From NCBI GenBank assembly GCA_020847985.1, contig JADLBC010000004.1:42776-106775 (forward strand): a stretch of 64,000 nucleotides of DNA, read 5' to 3'. Source of the stretch: Dehalococcoidia bacterium (GTDB lineage Bacteria > Chloroflexota > Dehalococcoidia > Tepidiformales > Tepidiformaceae). The position numbers were made by a program, and so were the translations under genes. Positions 36,392 to 45,478 of the stretch are shown here, piece after piece. The notes under the pieces were generated by a model. That model ran no database searches, was not told the DNA's origin, and saw nothing but the letters and a program-made list of their open reading frames with translations. Position 1 is the stretch's first letter. Each line of letters begins with the position of its first letter.

Positions 36392-38002
36392 CTACGGCGC
36401 GATAATCAGCGTGCGCACGCCCTGCACAACCAGCCGCGACTGGTACTTCCCCCCGATAAAGGCGCCGTCGCAGGTGATGAACGTCGCCATCTCCTCAAGT
36501 GCGCCGAGGCGGAGCACGTCGTCCATCGGGATGCTGGCGAGGCTGTAGACGGCGCTTGAAGTGATCCGGTACCGCACGATGACGCCGTTTTCGAGTTCGA
36601 CATCCAGGGTGTCCCCGGGTTCGAGCAGGCGGAGGTTGGCGAACACGCCCGGCTCGCCGTTCGGCCCGACCACGTGCCCGGAGAAGACGGCGTTCCCCGG
36701 CGACCCGGGCCGCGCGGTGAAGTTGTACCAGGCCACTTCGGTAATGGAGTCCGGCGATGCCATCGTCTTGTCGGGGAGGAGGCCCTTCACCGTGACGGGC
36801 GCGTCCACGGCAAGTTCGCCGATGGCGACTCGCGCGGCGGGCGAATTCAGGACGACGGTTCGCGGCGTCGGCGAGGGTGCCGGCGATGGCGTGGGTGTTG
36901 CCGTGGGGGCCTGCGTCGGTGCGCGCGTCGCGGTAGCCGTCGCCGTGGCGGTGGCCGTCGGCGTGGGCGTGTCGGCGAGAGCCTCGGCCGGCGGCGGCGG
37001 ATCGTCCCCCGTGAGGAAGAAGAACAGCGCGGCCAGGGCGACCGCGACCGCGGCAACAGCGGCTCCCGCACCCACGAGGACGCCGGTGCTTCCGCCCGCT
37101 CCGCCGGCGGCCCCACCCGCGGCGGCGCCACCGGCAGCGGCTCCCGCACCGGCGGCCGCTGCGCCGCCCGCGGTCGCCGCACCGGCTGCGATGCCCAGCT
37201 TCGCGAGCAGTCCTGCCTTCCACGCCACCCCGAGTGCCACGGGCGCGAGACCGCCGAATCCCGCCTCGATCGAACCCAGGCGAAGCCCCCGGCTCGTGCA
37301 GACCGCGCAGATGCGGGTGTGGCGCCCGATGATGCGCCGCACCTCTGGCGAAAGGCTCGCGGCGCTCGTGAAGGAGAGTTCGCGATCCAGCGCGGCGCAT
37401 TCGTTGCGCCCCTGCCGCAGCAACAGCAGCGCCACCGTCGATTGCTTCAGCGACTGCCGCACGCGCGAAAGCAGCACCGCCGCGTGATTCCGGGTGACCC
37501 CGAGCACGACCGCGATCTCGGGCGATTCGAGCCCCTGGCGAAGGTGCAGGTCGAGCACGGCGTATTCGCGGTCGTCCAGTGCGGAGGCCGCTTCCCAGAT
37601 CAGGTCGGCGGTGGCCAGGCGTTCGGCCTGGGCGGCGGGGTCGGCGGAGCCGCTCGTGTCCTCGATCTCGGTGAAGTCGAAGCTCTCACCGTCCTGGGCG
37701 GTCGCCGCGTAGTGCCGCGCCGCTCGCAGCCGGCTGATCGCGCCGCGGTAGGCGATGGTGAAGAGCCAGCTCTTGAAGCTTCCGCCCTTTTCCAGCGTCC
37801 CGATGGACTCCATGGCCTTGAGGAGTGTGTCCTGGGCGGCGTCCTCGGCCTCGGCGCGGTCGCGCAGCATGCGTGCGAGAAAGTCCGAGAGCGCGTCGAT
37901 GTGGCGTTCGTACAGGGTCGCGAAGGCCGCGCGATCGCCATCGCGAGCACGGTCGGCGAGCACGCCGTCACTGAGCGTTCCGGTGGTTGCCTCGGCAGTC
38001 AC
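36392..38002 (-). CDS. ECF sigma factor fused to a zinc anti-sigma-like motif, a membrane helix and a class F-type sortase
   Basis: The 536 residues run as follows. Sigma region 2 covers about 18-95 (EAEDAAQDTLLKAMESIG, FKSWLFTIAYRGAISRLRA). Sigma region 4 covers about 135-187 (ALDDREYAVLDLHLRQGLES, PEIAVVLGVTRNHAAVLLSR). A zinc motif follows: Cys202, then His228-x3-Cys232-x2-Cys235, the pattern of zinc anti-sigma domains. A Gly/Ala-rich linker spans 265-305, a membrane helix 308-330, and a Thr/Pro stalk 342-380. The sortase domain (385-533) has His443 in FSGHVV, Cys511 in TFITCDG and Arg523 in YQSRLVV, the expected catalytic trio. The sigma part should be cytoplasmic and the sortase outside. 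The single frame is uninterrupted. The start is GTG at 38002 with a good promoter. I know of no described protein of this architecture. Confidence 0.9.
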   Translation of the reverse strand: MTAEATTGTLSDGVLADRARDGDRAAFATLYERHIDALSDFLARMLRDRAEAEDAAQDTLLKAMESIGTLEKGGSFKSWLFTIAYRGAISRLRAARHYAATAQDGESFDFTEIEDTSGSADPAAQAERLATADLIWEAASALDDREYAVLDLHLRQGLESPEIAVVLGVTRNHAAVLLSRVRQSLKQSTVALLLLRQGRNECAALDRELSFTSAASLSPEVRRIIGRHTRICAVCTSRGLRLGSIEAGFGGLAPVALGVAWKAGLLAKLGIAAGAATAGGAAAAGAGAAAGGAAAGGAAGGAGGSTGVLVGAGAAVAAVAVALAALFFFLTGDDPPPPAEALADTPTPTATATATATATRAPTQAPTATPTPSPAPSPTPRTVVLNSPAARVAIGELAVDAPVTVKGLLPDKTMASPDSITEVAWYNFTARPGSPGNAVFSGHVVGPNGEPGVFANLRLLEPGDTLDVELENGVIVRYRITSSAVYSLASIPMDDVLRLGALEEMATFITCDGAFIGGKYQSRLVVQGVRTLIIAP

Positions 38003-38024
38003 AGCTTCGATCCGTCACGGCCCC

Positions 38025-38053
38025 ATATAAAAAGGCCGGAATGCACTTAACAA
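38025..38053 (-). promoter_or_regulatory. Promoter of the sigma-sortase gene
   Basis: TTGTTA (38053-38048) and TTATAT (38030-38025) with a 17-bp spacer, 22 bp upstream of the GTG. It looks like a housekeeping-type promoter, so expression need not depend on the ECF sigma itself. Confidence 0.6.
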
Positions 38054-38130
38054 GCCTACCATTCGCGACCGCGCCCGTCGGTTGAGAGTGGGAAAGTACG
38101 AAAAAATCCGCGTCGAACCATGGTCGAAAG

Positions 38131-38152
38131 AAGCCCCTCCGGAGAGGGGCTT
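38131..38152 (-). terminator. Intrinsic terminator of sdhCAB
   Basis: AAGCCCCTC / GAGGGGCTT 9-bp stem with a 4-base loop, then CTTTC on the minus strand, 27 bases behind the sdhB stop. Confidence 0.75.
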
Positions 38153-38178
38153 CGTCGTATCGGTCTCGGTCGCGCTTG

Positions 38179-38970
38179 CTAGCCGGCGTCCCCCAGAGGG
38201 CCGCCCGCCAGCTTCTTCTTGTCGCGGAACTTCGCCTGCAGGAAATCCCGGTTCATCTTCGCGATGAAATCGATGCTGATGCCCTTGGGGCAGACGGCCT
38301 CGCACTCGCGGTAGTTCGTGCAACTCCCGAAGTACGACTCCATCACCTCGACCATCGAGGTCACGCGGCTCCAGCGCTCGGGCTGGCCCTGCGGTAGCAG
38401 ATTGAGGTGCGCGATCTTTGCCGACGTGAACAGCTGCGCCGCGCCGTTCGGGCAGGCCGCGACGCAGGCGCCGCAGCCGATGCACGCCGCCGCATCGAAC
38501 GCGAGGTCGGCCGTCGGCTTGGGGATGAGCGTGGAGTTCGCATCGCGCGCCGCGCCCGTCGGCGCCGAGATGTAACCCCCCGCCTGGATGATCTTGTCGA
38601 ACGGCGCCCGGCTGACGACGAGGTCCTTGATGATCGGGAACGCCGCCGCACGCCACGGTTCGACCGTGATGTCGTCGCCGTCGTTGAAGTGGCGCATGTG
38701 CAGCTGGCAGACCGTCGTCCCCGGCTGCGGCCCGTGCGGGCGGCCGTCGATCACGAACCCGCACGACCCGCAAATGCCCTCGCGGCAGTCGTGGTCGAAG
38801 GCGATCGGGTCTTTGCCATCGCCGATGAGCCGCTCATTGACAACGTCGAGCATCTCGAGAAACGACATGTCGTCGTTGATGCCGTCGGCCTTGTAGGTTC
38901 CGAATGCGCCGGAATCCGCGGGCCCACGCTGCCGCCAGACCCGGAGGGTGAGGTTGAGGTTCTTGCTCAC
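38179..38970 (-). CDS. sdhB: Succinate dehydrogenase/fumarate reductase iron-sulfur subunit
   Basis: The 263-residue electron-transfer subunit carries three clusters: the [2Fe-2S] ligands in [15 protein letters not shown] plus a later Cys in TTVCQLHMR, the [4Fe-4S] set [14 protein letters not shown], and the [3Fe-4S] set [14 protein letters not shown]. It passes electrons from FAD in SdhA to haem and quinone in SdhC. The GTG start overlaps the sdhA stop (GTGA). The frame stays open upstream but homology begins at [14 protein letters not shown]. It is the last gene of the operon, followed by a terminator. Confidence 0.95.
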   Translation of the reverse strand: MSKNLNLTLRVWRQRGPADSGAFGTYKADGINDDMSFLEMLDVVNERLIGDGKDPIAFDHDCREGICGSCGFVIDGRPHGPQPGTTVCQLHMRHFNDGDDITVEPWRAAAFPIIKDLVVSRAPFDKIIQAGGYISAPTGAARDANSTLIPKPTADLAFDAAACIGCGACVAACPNGAAQLFTSAKIAHLNLLPQGQPERWSRVTSMVEVMESYFGSCTNYRECEAVCPKGISIDFIAKMNRDFLQAKFRDKKKLAGGPLGDAG

Positions 38971-40886
38971 TTGTAGCTCCGTTGCGCCAGGTGGACGAAT
39001 TCGAAGTTCAGGTCTTCCTTGTGCAGCACGCCGGGCCTGCCCGCACCCGCGAACTCCCACGCCGCGACATACGCGAAGTTGTCGTCGTCGCGGAGCGCTT
39101 CGCCGTCGGGGGTCTGGTGCTCTTCGCGGAAGTGCCCGCCGCACGATTCCTCGCGGTGCAGGGCGTCCTGGCACATCAGTTCGCCGAGTTCGAGGAAGTC
39201 GGCCACGCGGCCGGCCTTCTCAAGCGACTGGTTCAGCGATTCGTTCTCGCCGAGCACCCGGACATCGCTCCAGAACTCCTCGCGGAGCTGGCCGATTTCC
39301 TTCAGCGCCGCCGTCAGACCGGCGGTATTGCGGGCCATGCCGCAGTGCTCCCACATCGTCTTGCCCAGCTGGCGGTGGAACGAATCCACCGTGCGCGAGC
39401 CCTTGATGCCGAGCAGCCGCGAGATGCCGTCCTTCACGGATTGCTCCGCCGCCCGGAATTCGGCGCTGTCCGTCGAGACCGGCGGCTGGTTGAGCTGCGT
39501 GGCCAGTTCGCCCGCGATCGTCGTCGGGAGCACGAAATAGCCGTCCGCGAGGCCCTGCATCAGCGCGCTCGCGCCGAGGCGGTTCGCGCCATGATCGGAG
39601 AAGTTGGCTTCGCCGATGACGAACAGCCCGGGGATGTTGCTCATGAGGTTGTAGTCCACCCAGAGCCCACCCATGGTGTAGTGGACGGCCGGGTAGATGC
39701 GCATCGGTACTTCATACGGGTTGTCACCCGTGATCTTCGCGTACATGTCGAAGAGGTTGCCGTAGCGCTGCTCGATCGTGGCCCGGCCGAGCCGCCGGAT
39801 GGCGTCGGCGAAGTCGAGGTACACGCCGTTGGCGATTTCACCCACGCCGTAGCCCTCATCGACGACGACCTTCGCCGCGCGCGAGGCGACGTCGCGGGGG
39901 ACCAGGTTGCCGAACGACGGGTAGCGCCGCTCGAGGTAGTAGTCGCGTTCGGCGTCGGGGATCTGGTTCGCGGGCCGCTTGTCGCCCTTCGCCTTCGGCA
40001 CCCAGACGCGGCCATCGTTGCGCAGCGATTCCGACATTAGCGTGAGCTTGGACTGGTAGTCGCCGGAGACGGGGATGCAGGTCGGGTGGATCTGCGTGTA
40101 GCAGGGGTTGGCGAAGTAGGCGCCGCGCTTGTGGGCGCGCCAGGTCGCCGTCACGTTGCTCCCCTTCGCGTTGGTCGAAAGGAAGAAGACGTTGCCGTAG
40201 CCGCCCGTGGCGAGGACCACGGCGTGCGCGGAGTGCGAGGTGATTTCGCCGGTCACGAGGTCGCGCACGACGATGCCCACGGCGCGCCCGTCCTTCATCA
40301 CGAGGTCGAGCATCTCGGTGCGCGGGTACATCTTCACAGACCCGAGCTCGACCTGCCGCGAAAGCGCCTGGTACGCGCCAAGCTCCAGCTGCTGGCCCGT
40401 CTGGCCCCGCGCGTAGAAGGTGCGCGAAACCTGCGCGCCGCCGAACGAGCGGTTGTCGAGCAGGCCACCGTATTCGCGCGCGAACGGCACGCCCTGCGCG
40501 ACGCACTGGTCGATGATCTGGGTGCTGATCTCGGCGAGGCGGTGGACGTTCGCCTCGCGCGCGCGGTAGTCGCCGCCCTTGATGGTGTCGTAGAAGAGGC
40601 GGTGGACGCTGTCACCGTCGCTCTTGTAGTTCTTGGCGGCGTTGATGCCGCCCTGCGCGGCGATGGAGTGGGCGCGTCGCGGGCTGTCCTGGAAGCAGAA
40701 CGCCTTCACGTTGTAGCCCATTTCGCCCAGCGTCGCGGCCGCGGCACCCCCGGCGAGGCCGGTGCCCACGACGATGATCTGGAACTTGCGCCGGTTCTGG
40801 GGCGCGACCAGCTTCGTATCGAACTTGTGGTTGTCCCACTTCTCGGCGAGAGGCCCCGGCGGGACGCTGGCATTCAGTTCAGGCAT
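38967..40886 (-). CDS. sdhA: Succinate dehydrogenase/fumarate reductase flavoprotein subunit
   Basis: The 639-residue FAD subunit has the dinucleotide fold [23 protein letters not shown], the flavinylation-site region [19 protein letters not shown] (covalent His), active-site HPTCIP, and the Arg/His-containing [17 protein letters not shown] and [44 protein letters not shown]. This is the type-B arrangement with a single membrane subunit. It overlaps sdhC by eight bases and sdhB by four, so stoichiometric translation is likely. It links the tricarboxylic acid cycle to quinones and takes up the succinyl-CoA-derived carbon from the mutase locus. Confidence 0.96.
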   Translation of the reverse strand: MPELNASVPPGPLAEKWDNHKFDTKLVAPQNRRKFQIIVVGTGLAGGAAAATLGEMGYNVKAFCFQDSPRRAHSIAAQGGINAAKNYKSDGDSVHRLFYDTIKGGDYRAREANVHRLAEISTQIIDQCVAQGVPFAREYGGLLDNRSFGGAQVSRTFYARGQTGQQLELGAYQALSRQVELGSVKMYPRTEMLDLVMKDGRAVGIVVRDLVTGEITSHSAHAVVLATGGYGNVFFLSTNAKGSNVTATWRAHKRGAYFANPCYTQIHPTCIPVSGDYQSKLTLMSESLRNDGRVWVPKAKGDKRPANQIPDAERDYYLERRYPSFGNLVPRDVASRAAKVVVDEGYGVGEIANGVYLDFADAIRRLGRATIEQRYGNLFDMYAKITGDNPYEVPMRIYPAVHYTMGGLWVDYNLMSNIPGLFVIGEANFSDHGANRLGASALMQGLADGYFVLPTTIAGELATQLNQPPVSTDSAEFRAAEQSVKDGISRLLGIKGSRTVDSFHRQLGKTMWEHCGMARNTAGLTAALKEIGQLREEFWSDVRVLGENESLNQSLEKAGRVADFLELGELMCQDALHREESCGGHFREEHQTPDGEALRDDDNFAYVAAWEFAGAGRPGVLHKEDLNFEFVHLAQRSYK

Positions 40887-41733
40887 GGAAGGTCACCCCG
40901 GGGAGGGTTTCGGCGGCGGTGCCGAGTGTGTGGGCGTGTTCGATCAGCCGCGCTTCGCCCGTGATGTGCTCCGGCTCATCGACGGCGCCGGCGAGGACCG
41001 CGATCGGGAACGAGACGTTGCCAATGACAATCGCGGCGGCGAAGACGGCCGCGAAGGTGCGGCGCCACTGGTTGAAGCGCGGGTTGGCCAGCCCCAGCGA
41101 TTGGAAGAGACTCCACGCGCCGTGGTAGATGTGCAGCCCGAGCAGCAGGTTCGCCACGATGTAGACGAGCGCCACGGGGACACGTTCGAAGCTGTAGTAG
41201 AGGTTGTTGTAGGGCTCGCCGCGGATGAAGTCCGGGTTCGCGTTGCCCCACGTCAGGTCCGCGAGGTGGAACAGCACGTAGAAGCCGATGATGAAGCCGC
41301 TCCAGCGCATCGTGCGGGCGGCATAATCGGCGGCGGCGTAGGAGCGCCCGCCCTGGTACTTGATCGGCCGCGCCTGCCGGTTCATGAGCGTGAGCGAGAC
41401 GGCGGCGTGGATATGCAGGATGAAGGAGAGGATGAGGCCGCCGCGGAGGATCCAGAGGAAGCCGGTGTGGGGGAGCGCCGGCTCGCCGAAGGTGCGGAGC
41501 CACTCGCCGTAGGCGTTGAGGTGGCGTTCGGCGTCCGGGTAGTACAGCTTGAGGTTGCCGACCATGTGCATCAGCACGAAGCCGAGGAGCACGATGCCGG
41601 TGACCGCCATGACGGCCTTCTTGCCGATGGCCGAGCCGTAGAAATAGAGGACCCAGAGATGGTGTTTGCGGCGTTGCCTGACGGCGGGCGCCTGTGCCGC
41701 CGCGCTGGTGCGCGGCGCGGATCCGCTGAGCAT
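40879..41733 (-). CDS. sdhC: Succinate dehydrogenase cytochrome b subunit, type B
   Basis: A 284-residue membrane subunit with five predicted helices and haem-ligand His residues: [59 protein letters not shown], and [22 protein letters not shown]. Type-B SdhC/FrdC proteins hold two b haems and the quinone site without SdhD; no sdhD is present here. The start at ATG 41733 has GGAGGGGAGC upstream. The leading segment ([19 protein letters not shown]) is cytoplasmic. First gene of the operon, with a TTGCTG-N17-TAGGAT promoter. Confidence 0.93.
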   Translation of the reverse strand: MLSGSAPRTSAAAQAPAVRQRRKHHLWVLYFYGSAIGKKAVMAVTGIVLLGFVLMHMVGNLKLYYPDAERHLNAYGEWLRTFGEPALPHTGFLWILRGGLILSFILHIHAAVSLTLMNRQARPIKYQGGRSYAAADYAARTMRWSGFIIGFYVLFHLADLTWGNANPDFIRGEPYNNLYYSFERVPVALVYIVANLLLGLHIYHGAWSLFQSLGLANPRFNQWRRTFAAVFAAAIVIGNVSFPIAVLAGAVDEPEHITGEARLIEHAHTLGTAAETLPGVTFHA

Positions 41734-41792
41734 TCGCTCCCCTCCCACGCTGTTCAGGGCACGGGAAGGCACGCTCTCCCAGCCCCGGGCGG

Positions 41793-41821
41793 ATCCTACG
41801 CCCGGCCTTTGGCGTCAGCAA
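41793..41821 (-). promoter_or_regulatory. Promoter of sdhCAB
   Basis: TTGCTG (41821-41816) and TAGGAT (41798-41793) with a 17-bp spacer, about 60 bp before the sdhC ATG. Confidence 0.6.
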
Positions 41822-41888
41822 TGCAGCGCGATTCATTACAGCTATAGAACGTGGGCGGATCTATCGATGAAACGCCGCGATCGTGCCG

Positions 41889-42422
41889 TCAGATGCCGGT
41901 TCGCCGCGCCCAGCGCAGGATCCCCACCACCGACTTCGCATCGCAGATGCGGCCGTCCTCGATCGCGGCGAGCGCCTCGGCCGGCGTCAGGGTGTGGACT
42001 TCGATGTCCTCGTCCTCGTCGCCCGCGAGGATGCTCACGCTCAACTCATCGCAGACGAACAGGTGGATGTACTCGCTCGTGTAGCCGGGGGCGACGAAGA
42101 AGCCGCCCATGCCAGTCACCCGCCCGGGCGCGTACCCGATCTCCTCCTGGAGTTCGCGCACCACCGCCGCAATCGGCTCCTCGCCCTTTTCGAGCGTGCC
42201 CGCGGGCAGTTCGAGCAGCCGCCGGCCGGCCGAGTGGCGGTACTGGGTCACGAGAAGCAGGTTGCCGTCGCCATCCACGGGCACCATCGCCACCGCGCCC
42301 GGGTGCTGGAGCGTCTCACGGAGCGCCATCACGCCGTTGTGCATCTCGATGGTGTCGAGGTCGACGTTGAAGAGGCGGCCCGTGTAGACGCGCTCGGAAC
42401 GGATGAGGCGAGGAATCTCCAT
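41889..42422 (-). CDS. Nudix hydrolase, ADP-ribose pyrophosphatase type
   Basis: A 177-residue Nudix protein. The signature GTLEKGEEPIAAVVRELQEEIGY (near residues 75-97) fits G-x5-E-x7-REU-x-EE-x-G-U. Before it lies the beta-strand VNLDLDTIEMHNGVMALRE-like region (LFNVDLDTIEMHNGVMALRE), and after it GGFFVAPGYTSEYIHLFVC and AGDEDEDIEVHTLTPAEALAAIEDG, as in ADP-ribose and NDP-sugar pyrophosphatases. It cleans up ADP-ribose or other nucleoside diphosphate derivatives. GGAGCCCCGGCC precedes the ATG. It lies 26 bases downstream of a membrane protein gene in the same direction and may share its transcript. Confidence 0.92.
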   Translation of the reverse strand: MEIPRLIRSERVYTGRLFNVDLDTIEMHNGVMALRETLQHPGAVAMVPVDGDGNLLLVTQYRHSAGRRLLELPAGTLEKGEEPIAAVVRELQEEIGYAPGRVTGMGGFFVAPGYTSEYIHLFVCDELSVSILAGDEDEDIEVHTLTPAEALAAIEDGRICDAKSVVGILRWARRTGI

Positions 42423-42448
42423 GGCCGGGGCTCCTTCGGCGCGCCGCG

Positions 42449-43282
42449 TCAGACCGGGCGCGCGGTGATGAACATCAGTCCCTTCGCGAGCACTTCGCCT
42501 GCGAACACGGCCCCCATGGCGATATAGAGGAGGCCCGTGGCGCTCTGCATCGCGCGAATCTGCGTCGTCTTAATCGACAGCACCGCGAGGATGATCGGGA
42601 ACACGAGCCCCACGCCGACGCGCAGGTACAGCACCGGGTTCAGGAAGAGGCTCACATCAACGTGGCTTTCGGGCGTGGGCGTTTCGCGCACCGGGATGGC
42701 GAGGTTGATGAGCAGCACCACCACCTGGAACCCCAGCGCCGCGAGCAACCCCCACGAAAGGTCCCGCAGCGGCCACGAGGGCAACGCCCCTTCGGTCAGG
42801 TACCAGTGGCCCCAGACCATGCTCACGGAGACCGCGCCCATGGCGAGCGTGCCGGCCAGGAGCGCGAGGAACGCGGCGGGGAAGCCCCACGTCGGTGGCG
42901 CCAGCATCGCCGAGAGCACGCCCACCGCGAGCACCCCCGCGATCGAGCCCGCGATGCCGGCGAAGCGCCCGATGGGATCCCAGCCCATGAAGGCCGCGAA
43001 CATGTAGAGGCCGCTCGCAATCGTCACCACGAGGACCGCGCGCTTGAAGTCATCGAACCAGGACGCGTCGATGCGGTAGCCATCGACATCGGCGCCGAGG
43101 CTCATTCCCGATGCCGTCCAGTATGCGAGGAAGCCGCAAACCGCGACGCAGAGCGCCATCGTCATCACGAAGCCGCGCGTCACGCCGCCGCGCAGGTCGC
43201 TTGCGAGGGTGACCCACAGGCTGCCGATGGCAAGCTCCGCGAGGATCAGCAGGAGCGTGTAAGGGAGGGCGGCGACGTTCAC
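42449..43282 (-). CDS. Multi-pass membrane protein of unknown function
   Basis: A 277-residue protein with seven to eight predicted helices, among them TLLLILAELAIGSLWVTLASDL, GFVMTMALCVAVCGFLAYWTA, AVLVVTIASGLYMFAAFMGW, AFLALLAGTLAMGAVSVSMVWGHWYLTEG, LAALGFQVVVLLINLAIPV and LLYIAMGAVFAGEVLAKGLMF. The WGHWYLTEGALP segment with His and Glu in a membrane region stands out as a possible haem, metal or quinone site. No family is recognised. The start is GTG at 43282, supported by TACACT seven bases upstream; a longer frame crosses that box. It shares a divergent region with the cupredoxin gene. Confidence 0.7.
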   Translation of the reverse strand: MNVAALPYTLLLILAELAIGSLWVTLASDLRGGVTRGFVMTMALCVAVCGFLAYWTASGMSLGADVDGYRIDASWFDDFKRAVLVVTIASGLYMFAAFMGWDPIGRFAGIAGSIAGVLAVGVLSAMLAPPTWGFPAAFLALLAGTLAMGAVSVSMVWGHWYLTEGALPSWPLRDLSWGLLAALGFQVVVLLINLAIPVRETPTPESHVDVSLFLNPVLYLRVGVGLVFPIILAVLSIKTTQIRAMQSATGLLYIAMGAVFAGEVLAKGLMFITARPV

Positions 43283-43289
43283 TGTTTGG

Positions 43290-43295
43290 AGTGTA
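43290..43295 (-). promoter_or_regulatory. Predicted -10 box, leaderless type, for the membrane protein gene
   Basis: TACACT on the minus strand followed by seven bases and the GTG at 43282. Confidence 0.45.
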
Positions 43296-43458
43296 GGGCG
43301 GTGGCTGGTAACGGGAATCGCCGGGGCTGGCAGTGAATCGGGAAGGCCGCGTAATGAAGCTCCTATTAACGCCCTCAATTGGAGCTATACAAACGAATGC
43401 CGCCCGATTCATACTTCCGCACCGCCCGCTCGCGGGTGAGTCAGGAGGGAAACAGACG

Positions 43459-43872
43459 ATGTTCGGTGCGCAGGTGGTGTTGCGGATCGGCCTTGGTACT
43501 GTCGCGCTTGCGGGCGTGGCGGCGATGACGGCGTGTGGCGGCGGTGGTGGAGGCGGCGCGGATACGGCGGGAGCCTCGGGCCCCGCAAACACGCCCGCCC
43601 CCACCGTCGAACGCAACGCGCGCGTGACCATCGGCGACAATATCTATCAGCCCGTGCTCTCCAGTATCTCCGCCGGCAAGAGCATCGACTGGGTCTGGGA
43701 GGGCTCCGGCACCCATTCGGTCGTGATTAAGACCCCGGACGGCAAGGAAGTGAAGTCGCCGGAGCAGGCGAAGGGCACGTTCAGCTACAAGTTCGAGACG
43801 GCCGGCACCTACGACTACAACTGCAGCATCCATGGGGACCGCATGCAGGGCAGAGTCCAGGTTTCGCAATAG
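43459..43872 (+). CDS. Cupredoxin (plastocyanin-like) lipoprotein
   Basis: A 137-residue exported blue-copper-type protein. The signal sequence VVLRIGLGTVALAGVAAMTAC ends in a lipobox-like MTAC, so the Cys at about 25 would be lipidated. A Gly-rich linker (GGGGGGGADTAGAS) follows, then the cupredoxin fold with copper ligands: His in GSGTHSVVIKT, and Cys, His and Met in YDYNCSIHGDRMQGRV. It probably shuttles electrons on the outer membrane face. The ATG at 43459 has CAGGAGGG upstream and is preferred to ATGs further up. A strong hairpin follows the stop. Confidence 0.88.
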   Translation: MFGAQVVLRIGLGTVALAGVAAMTACGGGGGGGADTAGASGPANTPAPTVERNARVTIGDNIYQPVLSSISAGKSIDWVWEGSGTHSVVIKTPDGKEVKSPEQAKGTFSYKFETAGTYDYNCSIHGDRMQGRVQVSQ

Positions 43873-43878
43873 GAGCAC

Positions 43879-43904
43879 GACGGGCGCCGGGAACGGCGCC
43901 CGTC
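43879..43904 (+). terminator. Terminator of the cupredoxin gene
   Basis: GACGGGCGCC / GGCGCCCGTC perfect 10-bp stem with a 6-base loop, then TCGTGTTCG. The T-tract is weak. Confidence 0.6.
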
Positions 43905-43975
43905 TCGTGTTCGCGAGCCCACGACGGCGCAGGGCACGGTAGGCTGGTGCGCAATTCCACCGCCGGAGGCCCGCC

Positions 43976-44965
43976 GTGGGGTATCGCGCGTTCGTTGTAA
44001 ACAGGACCGGGGATGAGTTCACCGCTGGGTTGACCACGCTCGCCGAGAGCGACCTTCCGCCCGGCGACGTCACCATCCGCGTCGAATGGTCGAGCGTGAA
44101 CTACAAGGACGGCCTCGCGGCCACGCCCGGGGGACGGGTCGTGCGCGCGTTCCCCATGGTGCCCGGCGTGGACCTCGCGGGGACGGTGCTCGAGTCCGCC
44201 GATGCGCGCTTCACGAAGGGCCAGCCCGTGACTGTCACCGGCTACGACGTTGGCATCGCCCACCCGGGCGGTTTCGCCGAACTCGCCCGCGTGCCCGGCG
44301 ATTGGGTCTGCGCGCTCCCCGAGGGGCTCACTACGAAGGAGGCGATGGCCGTGGGCACGGCCGGCCTCACGTCCGCCATCTCCGTCGAGGCCCTGGCCGA
44401 CCATGGCGTGACGCCAGAAAAGGGCACCGTGATCGTCACCGGCGCGACCGGCGGCGTGGGCAGCACGGCGGTGAGCATGCTCGCGGGGCTCGGCTACACC
44501 GTCGCGGGCAGCACGGGGAAGGAGTCGGAGCACCAGTTCCTGCGTGACCTCGGCGCCACGGAGGTGCTCTCCCGCGAGGAGGTGAGCGCCGAGAGCGCCC
44601 GGCCCATGGAAACCCAGCGCTGGGCCGGCGCCGTCGATGCCGTCGGCGGCGCGACCACCGCCTACCTGATTCGCACGATGAAGTTCGGCGGCGCCATCGC
44701 CCTTTCCGGGAACACGGGCGGCACCACCTTCAGCACGACCGTCTTCCCCTTCATCCTGCGCGGCGTGAACCTCCTCGGGATCGAGTCCGTCATGTACCCG
44801 ATCGAACAGCGGCGGCGCATCTGGCAGCGCATCGCCACCGACCTGCGCCCGGCGGGACTCATGGACCAGATTGCGGTCCAGACGGACCTCGATGGGCTGG
44901 CGGACGTGCTCGCGCGCATCGTGAAGGGCCAGACGCGGGGACGCGCGCTCGTGCGGCTGGCCTGA
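43976..44965 (+). CDS. MDR-family oxidoreductase, AcuI/YhdH (acryloyl-CoA reductase) type
   Basis: The 329-residue zinc-independent medium-chain reductase matches the YhdH/AcuI group: VEWSSVNYKDGLAATPGGRVVRAFPMVPGVDLAGTVLESAD, PVTVTGYDVGIAHPGGFAELARV, GTAGLTSAISVEALADHG, the NADPH loop VTGATGGVGSTAVSML, and GGTTFSTTVFPFILRGVNLLGIESV. AcuI reduces acryloyl-CoA to propionyl-CoA, which would feed the methylmalonyl-CoA locus here; this link is inference. The start is GTG at 43976 with CGGAGGC upstream. The next gene (DinB) begins about 60 bases downstream in the same direction. Confidence 0.88.
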   Translation: MGYRAFVVNRTGDEFTAGLTTLAESDLPPGDVTIRVEWSSVNYKDGLAATPGGRVVRAFPMVPGVDLAGTVLESADARFTKGQPVTVTGYDVGIAHPGGFAELARVPGDWVCALPEGLTTKEAMAVGTAGLTSAISVEALADHGVTPEKGTVIVTGATGGVGSTAVSMLAGLGYTVAGSTGKESEHQFLRDLGATEVLSREEVSAESARPMETQRWAGAVDAVGGATTAYLIRTMKFGGAIALSGNTGGTTFSTTVFPFILRGVNLLGIESVMYPIEQRRRIWQRIATDLRPAGLMDQIAVQTDLDGLADVLARIVKGQTRGRALVRLA

Positions 44966-45025
44966 ACGCGCCCCATGCCGGAGACTGCGGCGGCGGGCGG
45001 GATACTCCAGATACGAGGGATTGCC

Positions 45026-45469
45026 GTGACCGAATTGACCGCCGAGACGCTCGCCTCCGAACTGACCGCCGGCTGCGAGGAGTACACCGCGCAGCTCAAG
45101 CTGGTCACCGAGGCGGAATGGGAAAAGAAGCCCGCGGCGGGCGGCGAGGGCGAGGACGCATGGAGCGCCCGCCAGGTCGCCGAGCACGTGCAGGGCGCCT
45201 GTGGCTTCTTCGGGAACGCCGCCGCGAAGGTCGCCGGCATCGACGGACCGGGCCGCACCTACAGCGAGCTGCCCACGGTTTCGGCGGCCATCGATGGCCT
45301 GCCCGCCGCCTTCGGCGCGCTCCACGCCGTCGTAACGAAGCTGAGCGCCGAGAATCTCGCGGTCGAAGTCGATGCGCCCTGGGGGAAGGCGACGCTCGGC
45401 GGCCTCCTGAGCGGCTCGGCCTCCCACTTCAGGGACCACGCGAACCAGCTCAAGGCGCTCCGGAGCTAG
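45026..45469 (+). CDS. DinB-family (DinB_2-like) four-helix protein
   Basis: A 147-residue helical bundle protein. The first helix ELTAETLASELTAGCEEYTAQLKLV leads into EAWSARQVAEHVQGACGFFGNAAAKV-like (DAWSARQVAEHVQGACGFF) with the typical His of DinB folds, and the last helix has SGSASHFRDHANQLKAL with His-x3-His. These His residues usually form a metal site; relatives act as thiol-dependent transferases. The start is taken as GTG at 45026 because GAGGGA lies six bases upstream; the longer frame (ATG at 44975) lacks a site. It may be co-transcribed with the AcuI-type reductase. Confidence 0.75.
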   Translation: MTELTAETLASELTAGCEEYTAQLKLVTEAEWEKKPAAGGEGEDAWSARQVAEHVQGACGFFGNAAAKVAGIDGPGRTYSELPTVSAAIDGLPAAFGALHAVVTKLSAENLAVEVDAPWGKATLGGLLSGSASHFRDHANQLKALRS

Positions 45470-45478
45470 GAACGTCCG

